From a candidate division WOR-3 bacterium (GTDB taxonomy: Bacteria; Hydrothermota; Tepidihabitantia; Tepidihabitantales; Tepidihabitantaceae), in the NCBI GenBank assembly GCA_013177935.1, contig JABLXZ010000004.1, positions 1 to 64,000 on the forward strand: a stretch of 64,000 nt of DNA. Reading direction: 5' to 3'. The position numbers and the translations under genes are program-made. Shown here piece after piece: positions 15,868 to 24,396 of this stretch. The notes under the pieces are model-generated. The model saw only the letters and a list, made by a program, of their open reading frames with translations, ran no database searches and had not been told where the DNA came from. Every line of letters begins with the position of its first letter. Position 1 is the stretch's first letter.

Positions 15868-16079
15868 GAAAAACTTTCACATAAAATTCATTCCCCTATC
15901 AAAACCGAACATATCTTCCTATCTACCAGAAATTTCGCCTGTTATTAACTCCACAACATTTCGAAAATAAAGTGAATGTAACAATTATCTCCAAGAAAAA
16001 TGCTATCACGGAGAATAAGGGTGCTGTTTTGATGCCTGTCTGAAAAGCCAAAACGAACCGGGAACCGTTTCTCCCATCC

Positions 16080-16108
16080 TTGCAACTATTTCCCCATAAT
16101 AATATAAT
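16080..16108 (+). promoter_or_regulatory. thiL promoter, leaderless geometry
   Basis: TTGCAA (16080-16085), 17-bp spacer, perfect TATAAT (16103-16108), then 7 bases to the ATG at 16116. The expected transcription start falls on the A of the start codon. The rest of the 283-bp divergent gap (15833-16115) shows nothing else. Confidence 0.7.
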
Positions 16109-16115
16109 ATTGCCT

Positions 16116-17069
16116 ATGCGGATTAATCATTTAGGAGAGGCAAAAATAATCGAACTCATCGGTCAAACAGTAAAAAAGAGAAATAAAGTTTTGATTGGTA
16201 TCGGTGATGACGCCTGCGTCTTAAAGGATGGCCAAACAGTAGTCACAACCGACAGTTATGCCCAGGGTGTTCACTTTGACCTTTCTTATATGAGTTATCG
16301 TGATGTTGGGACACATTGTGCCTGTGCCTGCCTTTCCGATGTGGTGGCGATGGGTGCTCAACCCATTGCCCTGCTGGTTGCTCTGGCACTCCCGAGTAAT
16401 ATGCCGGTCGATGAATTACGACAGCTTTATAAAGGGTTAGACTTTGTTTGCAACAGATTAAACTGTGAGATTGTGGGCGGGGACATCATCGCATTTGACC
16501 AACCGGTTCTGACATTAACCGCACTGGGCAAAACCTCAAGACCTCTATTACGTGCTGCCGCCAAACCCAAAGACTTTCTCTGCATCACCGGTTTTGCCGG
16601 ATTGTCTGAAACCGGTCGGCTACTCCTTGCTCAAGGTAAAACCGCGTCGCGGTACCAGCGAGCGACAGTCCGCCACTTATGCCCCTTACCCCGAATCAAA
16701 GTGATGACACGCCTACGGCGCAGGATAAACGCCCTGATTGATACATCAGACGGCATCGCCACCGATGCCCGGCACATCGCTGAGATGAGCCGGGTGCGTA
16801 TCGTCATCCAGCCTGAACTTATCCCGATTCATCCTGTTACCCGGGCGCTCACAAAAAAACTTGGTATTGACACTGTTCGCTTCTGTCTTACTGCCGGCGA
16901 AGATTATGAACTGCTCTTCACAACAAATACAAAGCCGCCATCCCGCATCGACAACACACCAATCACTATTATTGGGAGAGTAGAAACCGGAACCGGCGTT
17001 TACCTCGAACAAAAAGGCACCATTACCCCATTGCCACTGCACGGCTATGACCATTTTCAACACCCCTGA
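16116..17069 (+). CDS. thiL: Thiamine-monophosphate kinase
   Basis: This 317-residue ATP-dependent kinase converts thiamine monophosphate to thiamine diphosphate. ThiL/PurM-fold marks are visible: GIGDDACVL near residue 29, the TTDSYAQGVHF segment, LSDVVAMGAQP near 80 and the ISDTSDGIATD-like segment (LIDTSDGIATD, about 208-218). Late GEDYELLF motifs are also typical. The ATG at 16116 is chosen because alignment with ThiL begins there (residues MRINHLGE) and the promoter points to it. It is the first gene before nrdR-nrdD, but the 207-bp gap with its own promoter makes co-transcription uncertain. No other thiamine genes are in the window. Confidence 0.93.
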   Translation: MRINHLGEAKIIELIGQTVKKRNKVLIGIGDDACVLKDGQTVVTTDSYAQGVHFDLSYMSYRDVGTHCACACLSDVVAMGAQPIALLVALALPSNMPVDELRQLYKGLDFVCNRLNCEIVGGDIIAFDQPVLTLTALGKTSRPLLRAAAKPKDFLCITGFAGLSETGRLLLAQGKTASRYQRATVRHLCPLPRIKVMTRLRRRINALIDTSDGIATDARHIAEMSRVRIVIQPELIPIHPVTRALTKKLGIDTVRFCLTAGEDYELLFTTNTKPPSRIDNTPITIIGRVETGTGVYLEQKGTITPLPLHGYDHFQHP

Positions 17070-17072
17070 AAA

Positions 17073-17103
17073 TGTTGATAACCTGTGGATAAAATGTGGA
17101 TAA
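17073..17103 (+). promoter_or_regulatory. Three tandem DnaA boxes at 11-bp intervals
   Basis: Three same-orientation 9-mers occur at 17073-17081 (TGTTGATAA), 17084-17092 (TGTGGATAA) and 17095-17103 (TGTGGATAA). Read on the minus strand, two are perfect TTATCCACA boxes and one is TTATCAACA. Start-to-start spacing is exactly 11 bases, about one helical turn. They begin 4 bases after the thiL stop codon, and an AT-rich stretch follows to 17276. Confidence 0.8.
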
Positions 17104-17170
17104 ATCAGGGTAAAAACCCTAAAACCCACCTTTACAACTGCACTAAAAATTCACCGCCGATTTATTCGGC

Positions 17171-17218
17171 AGTGTTAATGTAATTTACTATTTTAAAAAT
17201 AGTTATAAAATTAACACT
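17171..17218. repeat. 48-bp interrupted palindrome upstream of nrdR
   Basis: Outer arms AGTGTTAAT (17171-17179) and ATTAACACT (17210-17218) are perfect complements. Inner arms ACTATTTT (17187-17194) and AAAATAGT (17196-17203) are also perfect, around a single central A. The two arm pairs share almost the same axis (17194.5 and 17195). It lies between the DnaA boxes and the nrdR promoter. It could be a dimeric regulator site, a cruciform element or a hairpin. Confidence 0.7.
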
Positions 17219-17233
17219 AAATTTACATTTTCA

Positions 17234-17261
17234 TTGACACTGCTATATATAGTATTATATT
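17234..17261 (+). promoter_or_regulatory. nrdR-nrdD promoter
   Basis: TTGACA (17234-17239), 16-bp spacer and TATATT (17256-17261), giving a leader of roughly 8 bases before the ATG at 17277. The 16-bp spacer is filled exactly by an NrdR-box-like sequence. Confidence 0.7.
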
Positions 17262-17285
17262 TAGAACCATCACTATATGAAGTGC
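17240..17285. promoter_or_regulatory. Pair of NrdR boxes over the nrdR promoter and start codon
   Basis: Box 1 at 17240-17255 has the core CTATATATAG, matching the NrdR core CwAtATaTwG at all ten positions. Box 2 at 17270-17285 has the core CTATATGAAG (8 of 10) with flanks TCA and TGC close to the ACA/TGT consensus. Their starts are 30 bases apart, near three helical turns. Box 1 occupies the promoter spacer and box 2 covers the start codon, a layout suited to autorepression of nrdR-nrdD. Confidence 0.65.
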
Positions 17286-17771
17286 CCTTTTTGCGAAAGT
17301 GTTGAAGACCGGGTTCTTGACTCCCGCCCTTCTCAAGACGGAACTGCTATTAGGCGTCGCCGGGAGTGCGCGCATTGCGGTAAAAGATTTACCACATATG
17401 AGTATGTTGAACAGATGCCATTGATGGTTGTGAAACGCGACGGACGCCGCGAACCTTATGACCGGCAAAAACTGCTGAATGGTATTTTGCTCGCCTGCCG
17501 TAAACGGCCCGTAAGCCGAACCGATATTGAAAAGCTCATCGACGCAGTTGAAACAAAACTAACCGCAGACAGTCGGGTGGAAGTCAGTTCCACGGAACTC
17601 GGAGAACTGGTACTTGAGCAGTTACTATCAATTGACCCGGTAGCGTATGTCCGTTTTGCCTCGGTCTACCGGCAATTTAATAGTCCTGAACAGTTTGTGG
17701 AGGAGTTAAAAAATCTCAAGAAAGGAGTGCAGTGTGGGAAAACCGGTAAAACGGGCTCGCAAGAAAGTTGA
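17277..17771 (+). CDS. nrdR: Transcriptional repressor NrdR
   Basis: This 164-residue nucleotide-sensing repressor of ribonucleotide reductase genes has the family layout. The zinc ribbon is C3-x2-C6 ... C31-x2-C34. An ATP-cone follows from about residue 49 (VVKRDGRREPYDRQKLLNGI) to 139. The GTAIRRRREC segment and RFASVYRQF are also family marks. The C-terminal ~20 residues (KKGVQCGKTGKTGSQES) are an extra tail that overlaps the start of nrdD by 38 bases. The gene directly precedes nrdD, its likely target, and its promoter carries NrdR-box-like sites. No Shine-Dalgarno sequence precedes the ATG. Confidence 0.95.
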   Translation: MKCPFCESVEDRVLDSRPSQDGTAIRRRRECAHCGKRFTTYEYVEQMPLMVVKRDGRREPYDRQKLLNGILLACRKRPVSRTDIEKLIDAVETKLTADSRVEVSSTELGELVLEQLLSIDPVAYVRFASVYRQFNSPEQFVEELKNLKKGVQCGKTGKTGSQES

Positions 17772-20217
17772 CAATCCGCCAGATGCCACTGGACCGTCAC
17801 CCTATCCATTCCGAAAGGTACAAAAACGGTCTGGAGACTTGGTGGATTTCAATATTGAAAAGATTGCCGCCGCAATTTTTAAAGCGGCAAGGTCAGTAGG
17901 TGGCGAAGATTACACACGTGCCCGCGAACTTGCCGAAAAGGTGGTAAACTTCCTTTATGAACAGCGCGGTCCCCATATTCCAACCGTAGATGAGATTGGC
18001 GATGCGGTTGAAAAGGTGTTGATTGAACATGGACACGCGCAAACCGCCAAAGCCTACATCATTTATCGAGAAAAGCGTGCTCAGGCTCGGCGAAGGCATG
18101 CCGCAATGCTTAAACCCCGGGTTGGGGTAAATCGGGATACTACAGAGTTTGCTCTTTTCGTCCGGTCTTCGGACGACACTATCCGACAGTGGGACCGAAC
18201 CCGAATTAGTCGCGCCCTGGTCCGCGAAGCGAGCCTCGACCCGGACACCGCCGAAGAAATCGCCCGCGAAGTTGAAGAGATTATCATCGCCTCAAATGTC
18301 CGCCGTGTGACCTCGAGCCTCGTGCGGGAACTGGTCAATGCCAAACTGGTTGAGCATGGCCTTGAGGACCATCGGCGCCGTCACACCCGACTTGGCGTAC
18401 CGCTGAATGATGTCGAGAACCTCATCCTTTACAAAAACCGCGAGAATGCCAACACCCCTCACAACCCCGAAGCGACGAATATGACCCTCGCCGAATGGAC
18501 CCTGAAACAGTTCGCTCTCTCCTCGGTGTTTGACCCGGATATTGCCGATGCCCACACCTGGGGTGACATTCATCTCCACGATTTGGGATTTATAAATCGG
18601 CCCTACTGCTCGGGCCAGTCGCTCGAATATGTAAAGAAGTTTGGTCTTAATCTCCCCAACGCCTTATCGATGGCAAAACCGGCTCGTCACCCCGAAACGC
18701 TACTCGCCCATATGGTGAAATTCTCAGCCGCGCTTCAGGGCCACTTTGCCGGTGCCATTGGCTGGGATGCGGTCAACATATTCTTCGCTCCGTTTTTGGT
18801 CGGAATGAGCGATAAAGACATCCATCAACTTGCCCAGATGCTGGTGTTTGAATACTCCCAGCAGAATGTCGCCCGGGGCGGACAGGCAATCTTTTCCGAC
18901 ATAAACCTTTACTGGGAAATTCCACCGCACTTTGCCGATGTTGACGCCATCGGTCCCGGAGGAAATTATACTGGCAAAAAATACCGGGACTATCTGCCCG
19001 AGGCACAGCGTTTTGTTCGGGCGATATTCGATGTCTACCTTGATGGTGACGGTTCGGGCCGACCATTCTTCTTTCCCAAGCCGCTGGTGCATCTTACAGA
19101 CAACTTCTTCAAAACCGAAGGCGCTCTCGACTTTCTCTACCATATTTCCGATGTAGCGGCGGAAAAGGGCAACACCTATTTCGTATTTGACCGGGGTAAA
19201 ACCGCAAAGGTTAGCGAATGTTGCCGGCTCAGTTTCCGCCTGGACGAAAACGACCTGAATGATGCCAGAACACCCTGGAAGATGCGCTACTGTGCCCTGC
19301 AGAATGTGACGCTGAATTTGCCCCGGGTGGCGTTTTTAGCCAATCATGACGATGCTACCCTGTTCTCGCTGCTCCGTCAACGATTGGAGATGGTGGTGCG
19401 GGCACACCTGGAAAAAAAGACATTCCTCGAAAAACTGTTGTCTTTAAAATCAGAGGGACCACTGGCACTTTTAACAATGGACCCGGACGGCGAGCCTTAT
19501 CTCCGACTCCATCGGGCGACTTTTTTGGTCGGGGTCCTGGGATTAAACGAAATGGTGCAATACCACCTAGGACAGGAACTGCACGAAAGTGAAGCGGCGT
19601 TAAAATTCGGTCTCAAGGTGATTGCCTTTCTCAACCTTGAGTGCCAGCGTCTGGCAAAAGAGAACAACATCCGGCTGGTGATTGAACAAACACCTGCTGA
19701 GTCAACCGCCTACCGGCTTGCTAAACTGGACCTTGAGTTCTACCCGGAACAGGCACAGCGAGTGGTAAAAGGTGATATCAGCTCCGGCTCAATTTACTAC
19801 ACCAACTCCACTTACCTGAATGTCTCACTTCCCATTGATCCCATTGACCGTGTCTACCTGGAAGGTAAGTTCCACGACATGATTGAAGCCGGCGCCCTCA
19901 CCCATGTGTGGCTTGCCGACTCCCGGCCACCGAAAGAGTCAATTGCGAACTTTGTTCTCAAAACCTATCACAATACCAGGAACGCGCAAATCGCCTTCTC
20001 GCCCGAATTCACTACCTGTAGCCGATGCCACCGCACCAGCCGCGGCATCGCTGACACCTGTCCTTACTGCCACTCCTCTGATGTTGACTACATCACCCGG
20101 GTGACCGGCTACTTTTCAAGGGTGTCGGGCTGGAATGCGGGCAAGCGGCAGGAACTCAAAGACCGTTTCAAAACCGACTTGAGCGCTACGGCACGGCGAT
20201 TGGCACAGGCGGGTTAA
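17734..20217 (+). CDS. nrdD: Anaerobic (class III) ribonucleoside-triphosphate reductase
   Basis: This 827-residue glycyl-radical enzyme makes deoxyribonucleotides without oxygen. An ATP-cone occupies about 27-115 (VQKRSGDLVDFNIEKIAAAI). A second cone-like segment follows at about 140-220 (IRQWDRTRISRALVREASL). The catalytic barrel is next, with LHDLGFINRPYCSGQSL near 280. The C-terminus has the zinc site C762/C765/C776/C779 and the glycyl-radical motif RVTGYF with Gly at about 792. The GTG start at 17734 has AAAGGAG 7 bases upstream and lies inside the nrdR end, implying coupled translation. The activase gene nrdG is not in the window. Length is above the E. coli enzyme (712) mainly because of the extra N-terminal segment. 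Confidence 0.94.
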   Translation: MGKPVKRARKKVDNPPDATGPSPYPFRKVQKRSGDLVDFNIEKIAAAIFKAARSVGGEDYTRARELAEKVVNFLYEQRGPHIPTVDEIGDAVEKVLIEHGHAQTAKAYIIYREKRAQARRRHAAMLKPRVGVNRDTTEFALFVRSSDDTIRQWDRTRISRALVREASLDPDTAEEIAREVEEIIIASNVRRVTSSLVRELVNAKLVEHGLEDHRRRHTRLGVPLNDVENLILYKNRENANTPHNPEATNMTLAEWTLKQFALSSVFDPDIADAHTWGDIHLHDLGFINRPYCSGQSLEYVKKFGLNLPNALSMAKPARHPETLLAHMVKFSAALQGHFAGAIGWDAVNIFFAPFLVGMSDKDIHQLAQMLVFEYSQQNVARGGQAIFSDINLYWEIPPHFADVDAIGPGGNYTGKKYRDYLPEAQRFVRAIFDVYLDGDGSGRPFFFPKPLVHLTDNFFKTEGALDFLYHISDVAAEKGNTYFVFDRGKTAKVSECCRLSFRLDENDLNDARTPWKMRYCALQNVTLNLPRVAFLANHDDATLFSLLRQRLEMVVRAHLEKKTFLEKLLSLKSEGPLALLTMDPDGEPYLRLHRATFLVGVLGLNEMVQYHLGQELHESEAALKFGLKVIAFLNLECQRLAKENNIRLVIEQTPAESTAYRLAKLDLEFYPEQAQRVVKGDISSGSIYYTNSTYLNVSLPIDPIDRVYLEGKFHDMIEAGALTHVWLADSRPPKESIANFVLKTYHNTRNAQIAFSPEFTTCSRCHRTSRGIADTCPYCHSSDVDYITRVTGYFSRVSGWNAGKRQELKDRFKTDLSATARRLAQAG

Positions 20218-20221
20218 CCTT

Positions 20222-20443
20222 TTGCACCTGCGTGTCTTTGTCAAACCCAAAAGCCGGAAAGAGTCGGTAACTCGTAACCCCGATGGCACCTTGACCATTG
20301 CGGTCCGTGCCGCACCGGTAGAAGACAAGGCGAACCAGGCGGTGATTGCCGCCCTTGCCCAATTTCTGCACCGGCCGAAAACGAGTATCCGTCTCGTGCA
20401 GGGAAGAACGAGCCGCTGGAAGTTGTTTGAAGTTCTCGATTAA
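20222..20443 (+). CDS. DUF167/YggU (UPF0235) family protein
   Basis: This 73-residue protein has the full YggU-fold pattern: a first strand LRVFVKPKSRKESV, the DGTLTIAVRAAPVEDKANQAV core and the RTSRWKLFEV end. The family is widespread but its biochemical role is not settled. The start is a TTG four bases after the nrdD stop; no better start exists and the first strand begins immediately. Its stop overlaps the stop of the convergent RNase gene by four bases, leaving no room for a terminator between them. Confidence 0.85.
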   Translation: MHLRVFVKPKSRKESVTRNPDGTLTIAVRAAPVEDKANQAVIAALAQFLHRPKTSIRLVQGRTSRWKLFEVLD

Positions 20444-21927
20444 ACCGACTCTGCCAGCAACTTAAATTCCGTTGGTGCCAGTTGATAGTCGGTTTTCACA
20501 TCTATCGCCAGTTCATACCGTCGGGCAAACTCAGCCAGACGCTCATACCACTCGGTGGTAAGAAATTCGGCAAGGGATGGTGCCGCCAGAATTCGCACGC
20601 GCCGGCCCCGGAGTTTGGGCAATCGGTTGATTATCATCCGCTCAACCTGCATTGCGACATCAGCGCGGGAGCGCACCCGGCCCGTGCCATTACAGGTCGG
20701 GCAAGTCTCGCACAACAGATACATCATTCCCGGACGGGTTCTTTCGCGGGTCATCTCCAATAACCCAAAACGGCTCATCTTGGAAAAGTCCGCCTTTGCC
20801 CGGTCATTGGAAAGGTGTGCCTTTAACTCTTGAACTACCCGTTCGGTGTTCTTCTGGTCCTCCATATCAATAAAGTCAATAATAATCAGCCCGGCGAGGT
20901 CCCGAAGCCTTATCTGGCGGGCAATTTCCGCTGCTGCCTCAAGGTTGGTTTCAAATATCAACTTCTCCGGGTCCTCCTCCTGGGCGGAACGGCCGGTGTT
21001 GACATCGATAACCACCATCGCCTCGGTTTGGTCAATGGTAATAAACCCGCCGGACTTCAGCCAGACCCGTTTCTGAAACAGCCCTGCCAGCTCCGCTTCG
21101 GCACCGGTGTACTCAAATAACGGGGTGTCACCCCGATAAAACTCCAGCCGGCGTCGAAAACGGGGCGCCAGACGCATAAGGTATTCGCCCAGCTGTTTAT
21201 AAACCGCTTCATTATCAACGGTAATCTTCTCGACATTCTCATTCAAAAGGTCCCGCACCACTTTGATTGCGATTGACGGCTCCTCATACAGAACGGCGGG
21301 CGAACGGGCTTTCTCCGCCTTAGACCGGACCTCTTCCCAGACCCGCTCCAGCTCCTGGTACTCCAGTTTAAGGTCATCGCTCGACGCCTCTGCCGCTGCG
21401 GTGCGGATGATCAATCCCGCATGCGGACTTTTAAACTGCCGTACCACATCCCGCAACCGGGCGCGCTCCCGCCGGTCGGCAATCCGCCGTGATATCCCGA
21501 TGCGCTGGGCATTGGGAAAGTAAACTAAAAACCGCCCCGGAATCGAAACGAACGATGTCAACCGTGCACCCTTCTCCGCAAACGGGTCCTTAACCACCTG
21601 AACAAGAATCTCTTCTCCTTCCCGCAGGGTAATTGTCCGGGGCTGAACCTTCCCCTTCTCCAGTTCATCAATTTCATCCCCTTCCAGGGTGTCAAACTCC
21701 GGAATCTCGGTCAAGGGCAGAAAACCGTTCTTGCGCAGACCGATGTTCACAAACGCCCCCCGCAAACCCTTTACAACATTTTCTACCCTTCCTTTGTAAA
21801 TCCTACCTACAAGGTTCTGCTGTTCGGCACGTTCAACATAAAATTCCACCAGTCGGTCATTTTCAAACACCGCCACCCTCGTTTCCCATTCATTGGCGCT
21901 GATGGCAATTTTGGTCTTGACCTTCAT
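20440..21927 (-). CDS. rng: Ribonuclease G/E family endoribonuclease
   Basis: This 495-residue RNase G-type enzyme is for rRNA maturation and mRNA decay. The S1 domain is in the first ~130 residues (GRIYKGRVENVVKGLRGAFVN is its centre, about 42-62). The catalytic core includes VVIDVNTGR (about 310-318) and IIIDFIDM (about 351-358), whose aspartates bind Mg2+. A CPTCNGTGRV motif near 408 is the zinc-link. The length fits RNase G, without the long degradosome tail of RNase E. It lies 18 bases after the radical SAM/DUF2344 gene, a pairing common in bacteria, with a GGGAGGT ribosome binding site. Confidence 0.94.
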   Translation of the reverse strand: MKVKTKIAISANEWETRVAVFENDRLVEFYVERAEQQNLVGRIYKGRVENVVKGLRGAFVNIGLRKNGFLPLTEIPEFDTLEGDEIDELEKGKVQPRTITLREGEEILVQVVKDPFAEKGARLTSFVSIPGRFLVYFPNAQRIGISRRIADRRERARLRDVVRQFKSPHAGLIIRTAAAEASSDDLKLEYQELERVWEEVRSKAEKARSPAVLYEEPSIAIKVVRDLLNENVEKITVDNEAVYKQLGEYLMRLAPRFRRRLEFYRGDTPLFEYTGAEAELAGLFQKRVWLKSGGFITIDQTEAMVVIDVNTGRSAQEEDPEKLIFETNLEAAAEIARQIRLRDLAGLIIIDFIDMEDQKNTERVVQELKAHLSNDRAKADFSKMSRFGLLEMTRERTRPGMMYLLCETCPTCNGTGRVRSRADVAMQVERMIINRLPKLRGRRVRILAAPSLAEFLTTEWYERLAEFARRYELAIDVKTDYQLAPTEFKLLAESV

Positions 21928-21945
21928 TTTACCTCCCTCACTTTT

Positions 21946-24384
21946 CTATCGCACCACATCGCCAAAAGGCGACCGCAATTCACCCTCTATCAGAACGAAA
22001 CAGTCTTTCCGTTTAACCGTGAGACACCGGACTTCGTTGCCTTCTCGGCCCAAAAGCTGCCCCAGCACATCAAACAATTTCACCCCGGGACCAATCGTCA
22101 GGTCCACAAGTAACTTTTCCCGGTCAAGAGGCACAACCGCGTGCACACCAGGAATCTCCTTTCCCTTCACCAGTGCCTGCTGCAATGCCTCTTCATCCGG
22201 CACCACTACTTCATATCGGCCCAGGTTGATGGTGCCACCTAAAGTCGGCATACTGTTGGGCACCAACCGCGCTGCTACCACTCTGATTCCGCGCGGCAGG
22301 AACTGCCCGATGTCCCGGACAATATTCCCCGAATATTGATAAGAAAGATAGATATCAACATACTCGCCGTCCGATGTCAAACCCACCGGTAACGGCGGTC
22401 CGAAAGAGAGCATCGGTTTCGGCGCAAACCCCTTGGTGTAAACCACCGGCAACTCACTGCGCCGTAAAGTACGGTAAAATGCCCGCACCCGGTCCAGGTG
22501 CGCGGCAAATTGGAACGGCTCTTCCACCAGGTACTTCAAACGAAACCGGCTCTTTAACTCCTCATAAGCCTGAACCCTTCGGGGTTTTCGGCCAAACCGC
22601 TCCGGCACCTCATCCTTTATTTCTACCGGAGCCGGAGGAACTACCGGTTTTGGTCCCGGACAGGCACCGCAATTAGTACACCCTCCTTGCATACAATCCG
22701 GTGTTCTTTCCCCTTGCTGTGCCCGCCGGTACTCCTCAATGAGAAAGCCCTTTGTCACACCAACATCGATAAAATCCCACGGTAAGGTGTCCTCTACCGC
22801 CCTGCTGCTTAAATAAGTTGCCGGGTCAACCCCGGATTTGCTACAGGCATCCAACCAAGCCGAAAAGTTAAAGAATTCGGTCCACTCCTGAAAAATCCCA
22901 CCCTGCTCATAAACCCGCTCAATCACCCGGCCGATTTTCTCGTCGCCCCGCGCAATCAGTGCCTGGACAAAAGAAGCCTCCGGATTCTCCCACTTGGGCT
23001 TGATATTACGCCGATTCAGCATCTCCTTCAAGAGCGCCATCTTTTCCCGGGTCTCCTCAATTGAGCCAAAACCGGCCCATTGCAATGGGGTGTGAGGCTT
23101 GGGTATGAAAGGCGTCAGGTTAAACCGCACCGTCCGCCCCCGACAAAGTCGCGCCACCTCGGTTACAAACCTCCCGATCTCCTTGACATCCGCTTCGGTC
23201 TCGCCCGGCAACCCAATCATAAAATACAGTTTCACCCCGGCCCAGCCCGCATCAAGTGCATTACGCACCGACTCAAGAATTTTTTCTTCGGCGATGTGCT
23301 TGTTGAGCAGATTGCGCAACCGCGGCGCTGCCGTCTCCGGAGCGAATGTCAACCCCGCCTTTTTTATCTCTTGCAAAGAAAACGCCAGTTCCGGAGTAAA
23401 ATCCTCACCCCGGGTGGAAGGTAAAGAAATCGCCACCCGGCGCTCTCGCAACCGCTTGTTCAGCCGTTCCACCAGTTCTAATAGATAAGGATAGTCAAGG
23501 GCGGAAAGTGCCAGAAGCGAAACCTCTTCCCAACCACTTGACCTGATGCCGCGCTCGGCAATGCGCACCACCTGTTCCACATCCCGGAACCGCACCGGAC
23601 GATTGATTATCCCGGCCTGACAGAATCGGCATCCCCGGGTACAACCGCGGGCAATCTCCACGGTAAGACGGTCATGGGTTATCTCGCATATCGGAACCAG
23701 GGGCGGAAACGGAAAATCCTCTTCACGCAGCTCCGACACCACCCGCCGTATCACCCGAGCTTTCCCGGTATCAGTAAAGCCGGGTACATACAATCCAGGT
23801 AAACGGGCAAGGTTTTCTAACAGCCCCTCCCGTGACCGTTGATTCCAGCCTTCGTATACCGCGGTAATTTCCCGCACCGCCTCTTCCCCATCACCAACCA
23901 CAAACACATCCACGAAATCAGCCATGGGCAGCGGATTCACCGTTCCCGGACCACCGGCAACAACCAGCGGGTCGTTACATCCCCGCTCGGTCCGATAACG
24001 CGGAATTCCAGCAAGGTCGAGGAGATAAAGTAAATTGGTATAGGTAAGTTCGCTCTGCAACGAGACGCCAAGAATGTTAAACTCCTTAACCGGCCGCCGT
24101 GACTCTAAGGCGTAAAGCGGAATGCCCCGCGCCTTCAGAATTGCACCAAAATCGGGCCAGGGCGCATAGCACCGTTCACAACAACCGTTCGGTAATCGAT
24201 TGATAATTGAGTAGAGAATCCGCAACCCGTAATTGGACATCCCGATTTCGTACACATCGGGCATTGCCAGGACCCAGTTGACCCGTTTTGACCCGGGCTC
24301 AAAATAAAAAGAGTTGTATTCGCCACCGGTATAACGAATCGGTTTGGTGACGAGGGGTAGAACCTCGTTTAATCTTTCATGCAT
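21946..24384 (-). CDS. B12-binding radical SAM protein fused to DUF2344 (TIGR03960/TIGR03936 type)
   Basis: This 812-residue protein has an N-terminal cobalamin-binding-like region (MPDVYEIGMSNYGLRILYS start at 41; GGPGTVNP near 144). A radical SAM domain follows, with the cluster motif C248-x3-C252-x2-C255 (CTRGCRFCQAG). The C-terminal ~220 residues match DUF2344 (KGFAPKPMLSFGPPLPVG). A Cys-rich spacer (MQGGCTNCGACPG) near 560-575 could bind another cluster. The family is conserved next to RNase E/G genes and is suspected to act in RNA or ribosome modification, but its reaction is unknown to me. It leads a two-gene operon with rng, from a TTGACT-N16-TAATAT promoter. Confidence 0.9.
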   Translation of the reverse strand: MHERLNEVLPLVTKPIRYTGGEYNSFYFEPGSKRVNWVLAMPDVYEIGMSNYGLRILYSIINRLPNGCCERCYAPWPDFGAILKARGIPLYALESRRPVKEFNILGVSLQSELTYTNLLYLLDLAGIPRYRTERGCNDPLVVAGGPGTVNPLPMADFVDVFVVGDGEEAVREITAVYEGWNQRSREGLLENLARLPGLYVPGFTDTGKARVIRRVVSELREEDFPFPPLVPICEITHDRLTVEIARGCTRGCRFCQAGIINRPVRFRDVEQVVRIAERGIRSSGWEEVSLLALSALDYPYLLELVERLNKRLRERRVAISLPSTRGEDFTPELAFSLQEIKKAGLTFAPETAAPRLRNLLNKHIAEEKILESVRNALDAGWAGVKLYFMIGLPGETEADVKEIGRFVTEVARLCRGRTVRFNLTPFIPKPHTPLQWAGFGSIEETREKMALLKEMLNRRNIKPKWENPEASFVQALIARGDEKIGRVIERVYEQGGIFQEWTEFFNFSAWLDACSKSGVDPATYLSSRAVEDTLPWDFIDVGVTKGFLIEEYRRAQQGERTPDCMQGGCTNCGACPGPKPVVPPAPVEIKDEVPERFGRKPRRVQAYEELKSRFRLKYLVEEPFQFAAHLDRVRAFYRTLRRSELPVVYTKGFAPKPMLSFGPPLPVGLTSDGEYVDIYLSYQYSGNIVRDIGQFLPRGIRVVAARLVPNSMPTLGGTINLGRYEVVVPDEEALQQALVKGKEIPGVHAVVPLDREKLLVDLTIGPGVKLFDVLGQLLGREGNEVRCLTVKRKDCFVLIEGELRSPFGDVVR

Positions 24385-24396
24385 TGTCCGTTCACC

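Noticed and set aside
17130-17143. 14-base sequence CTTTACAACTGCAC repeated at 60090-60103
   Set aside because: A few 14-base matches are expected by chance in 64 kb, and the surroundings do not match.
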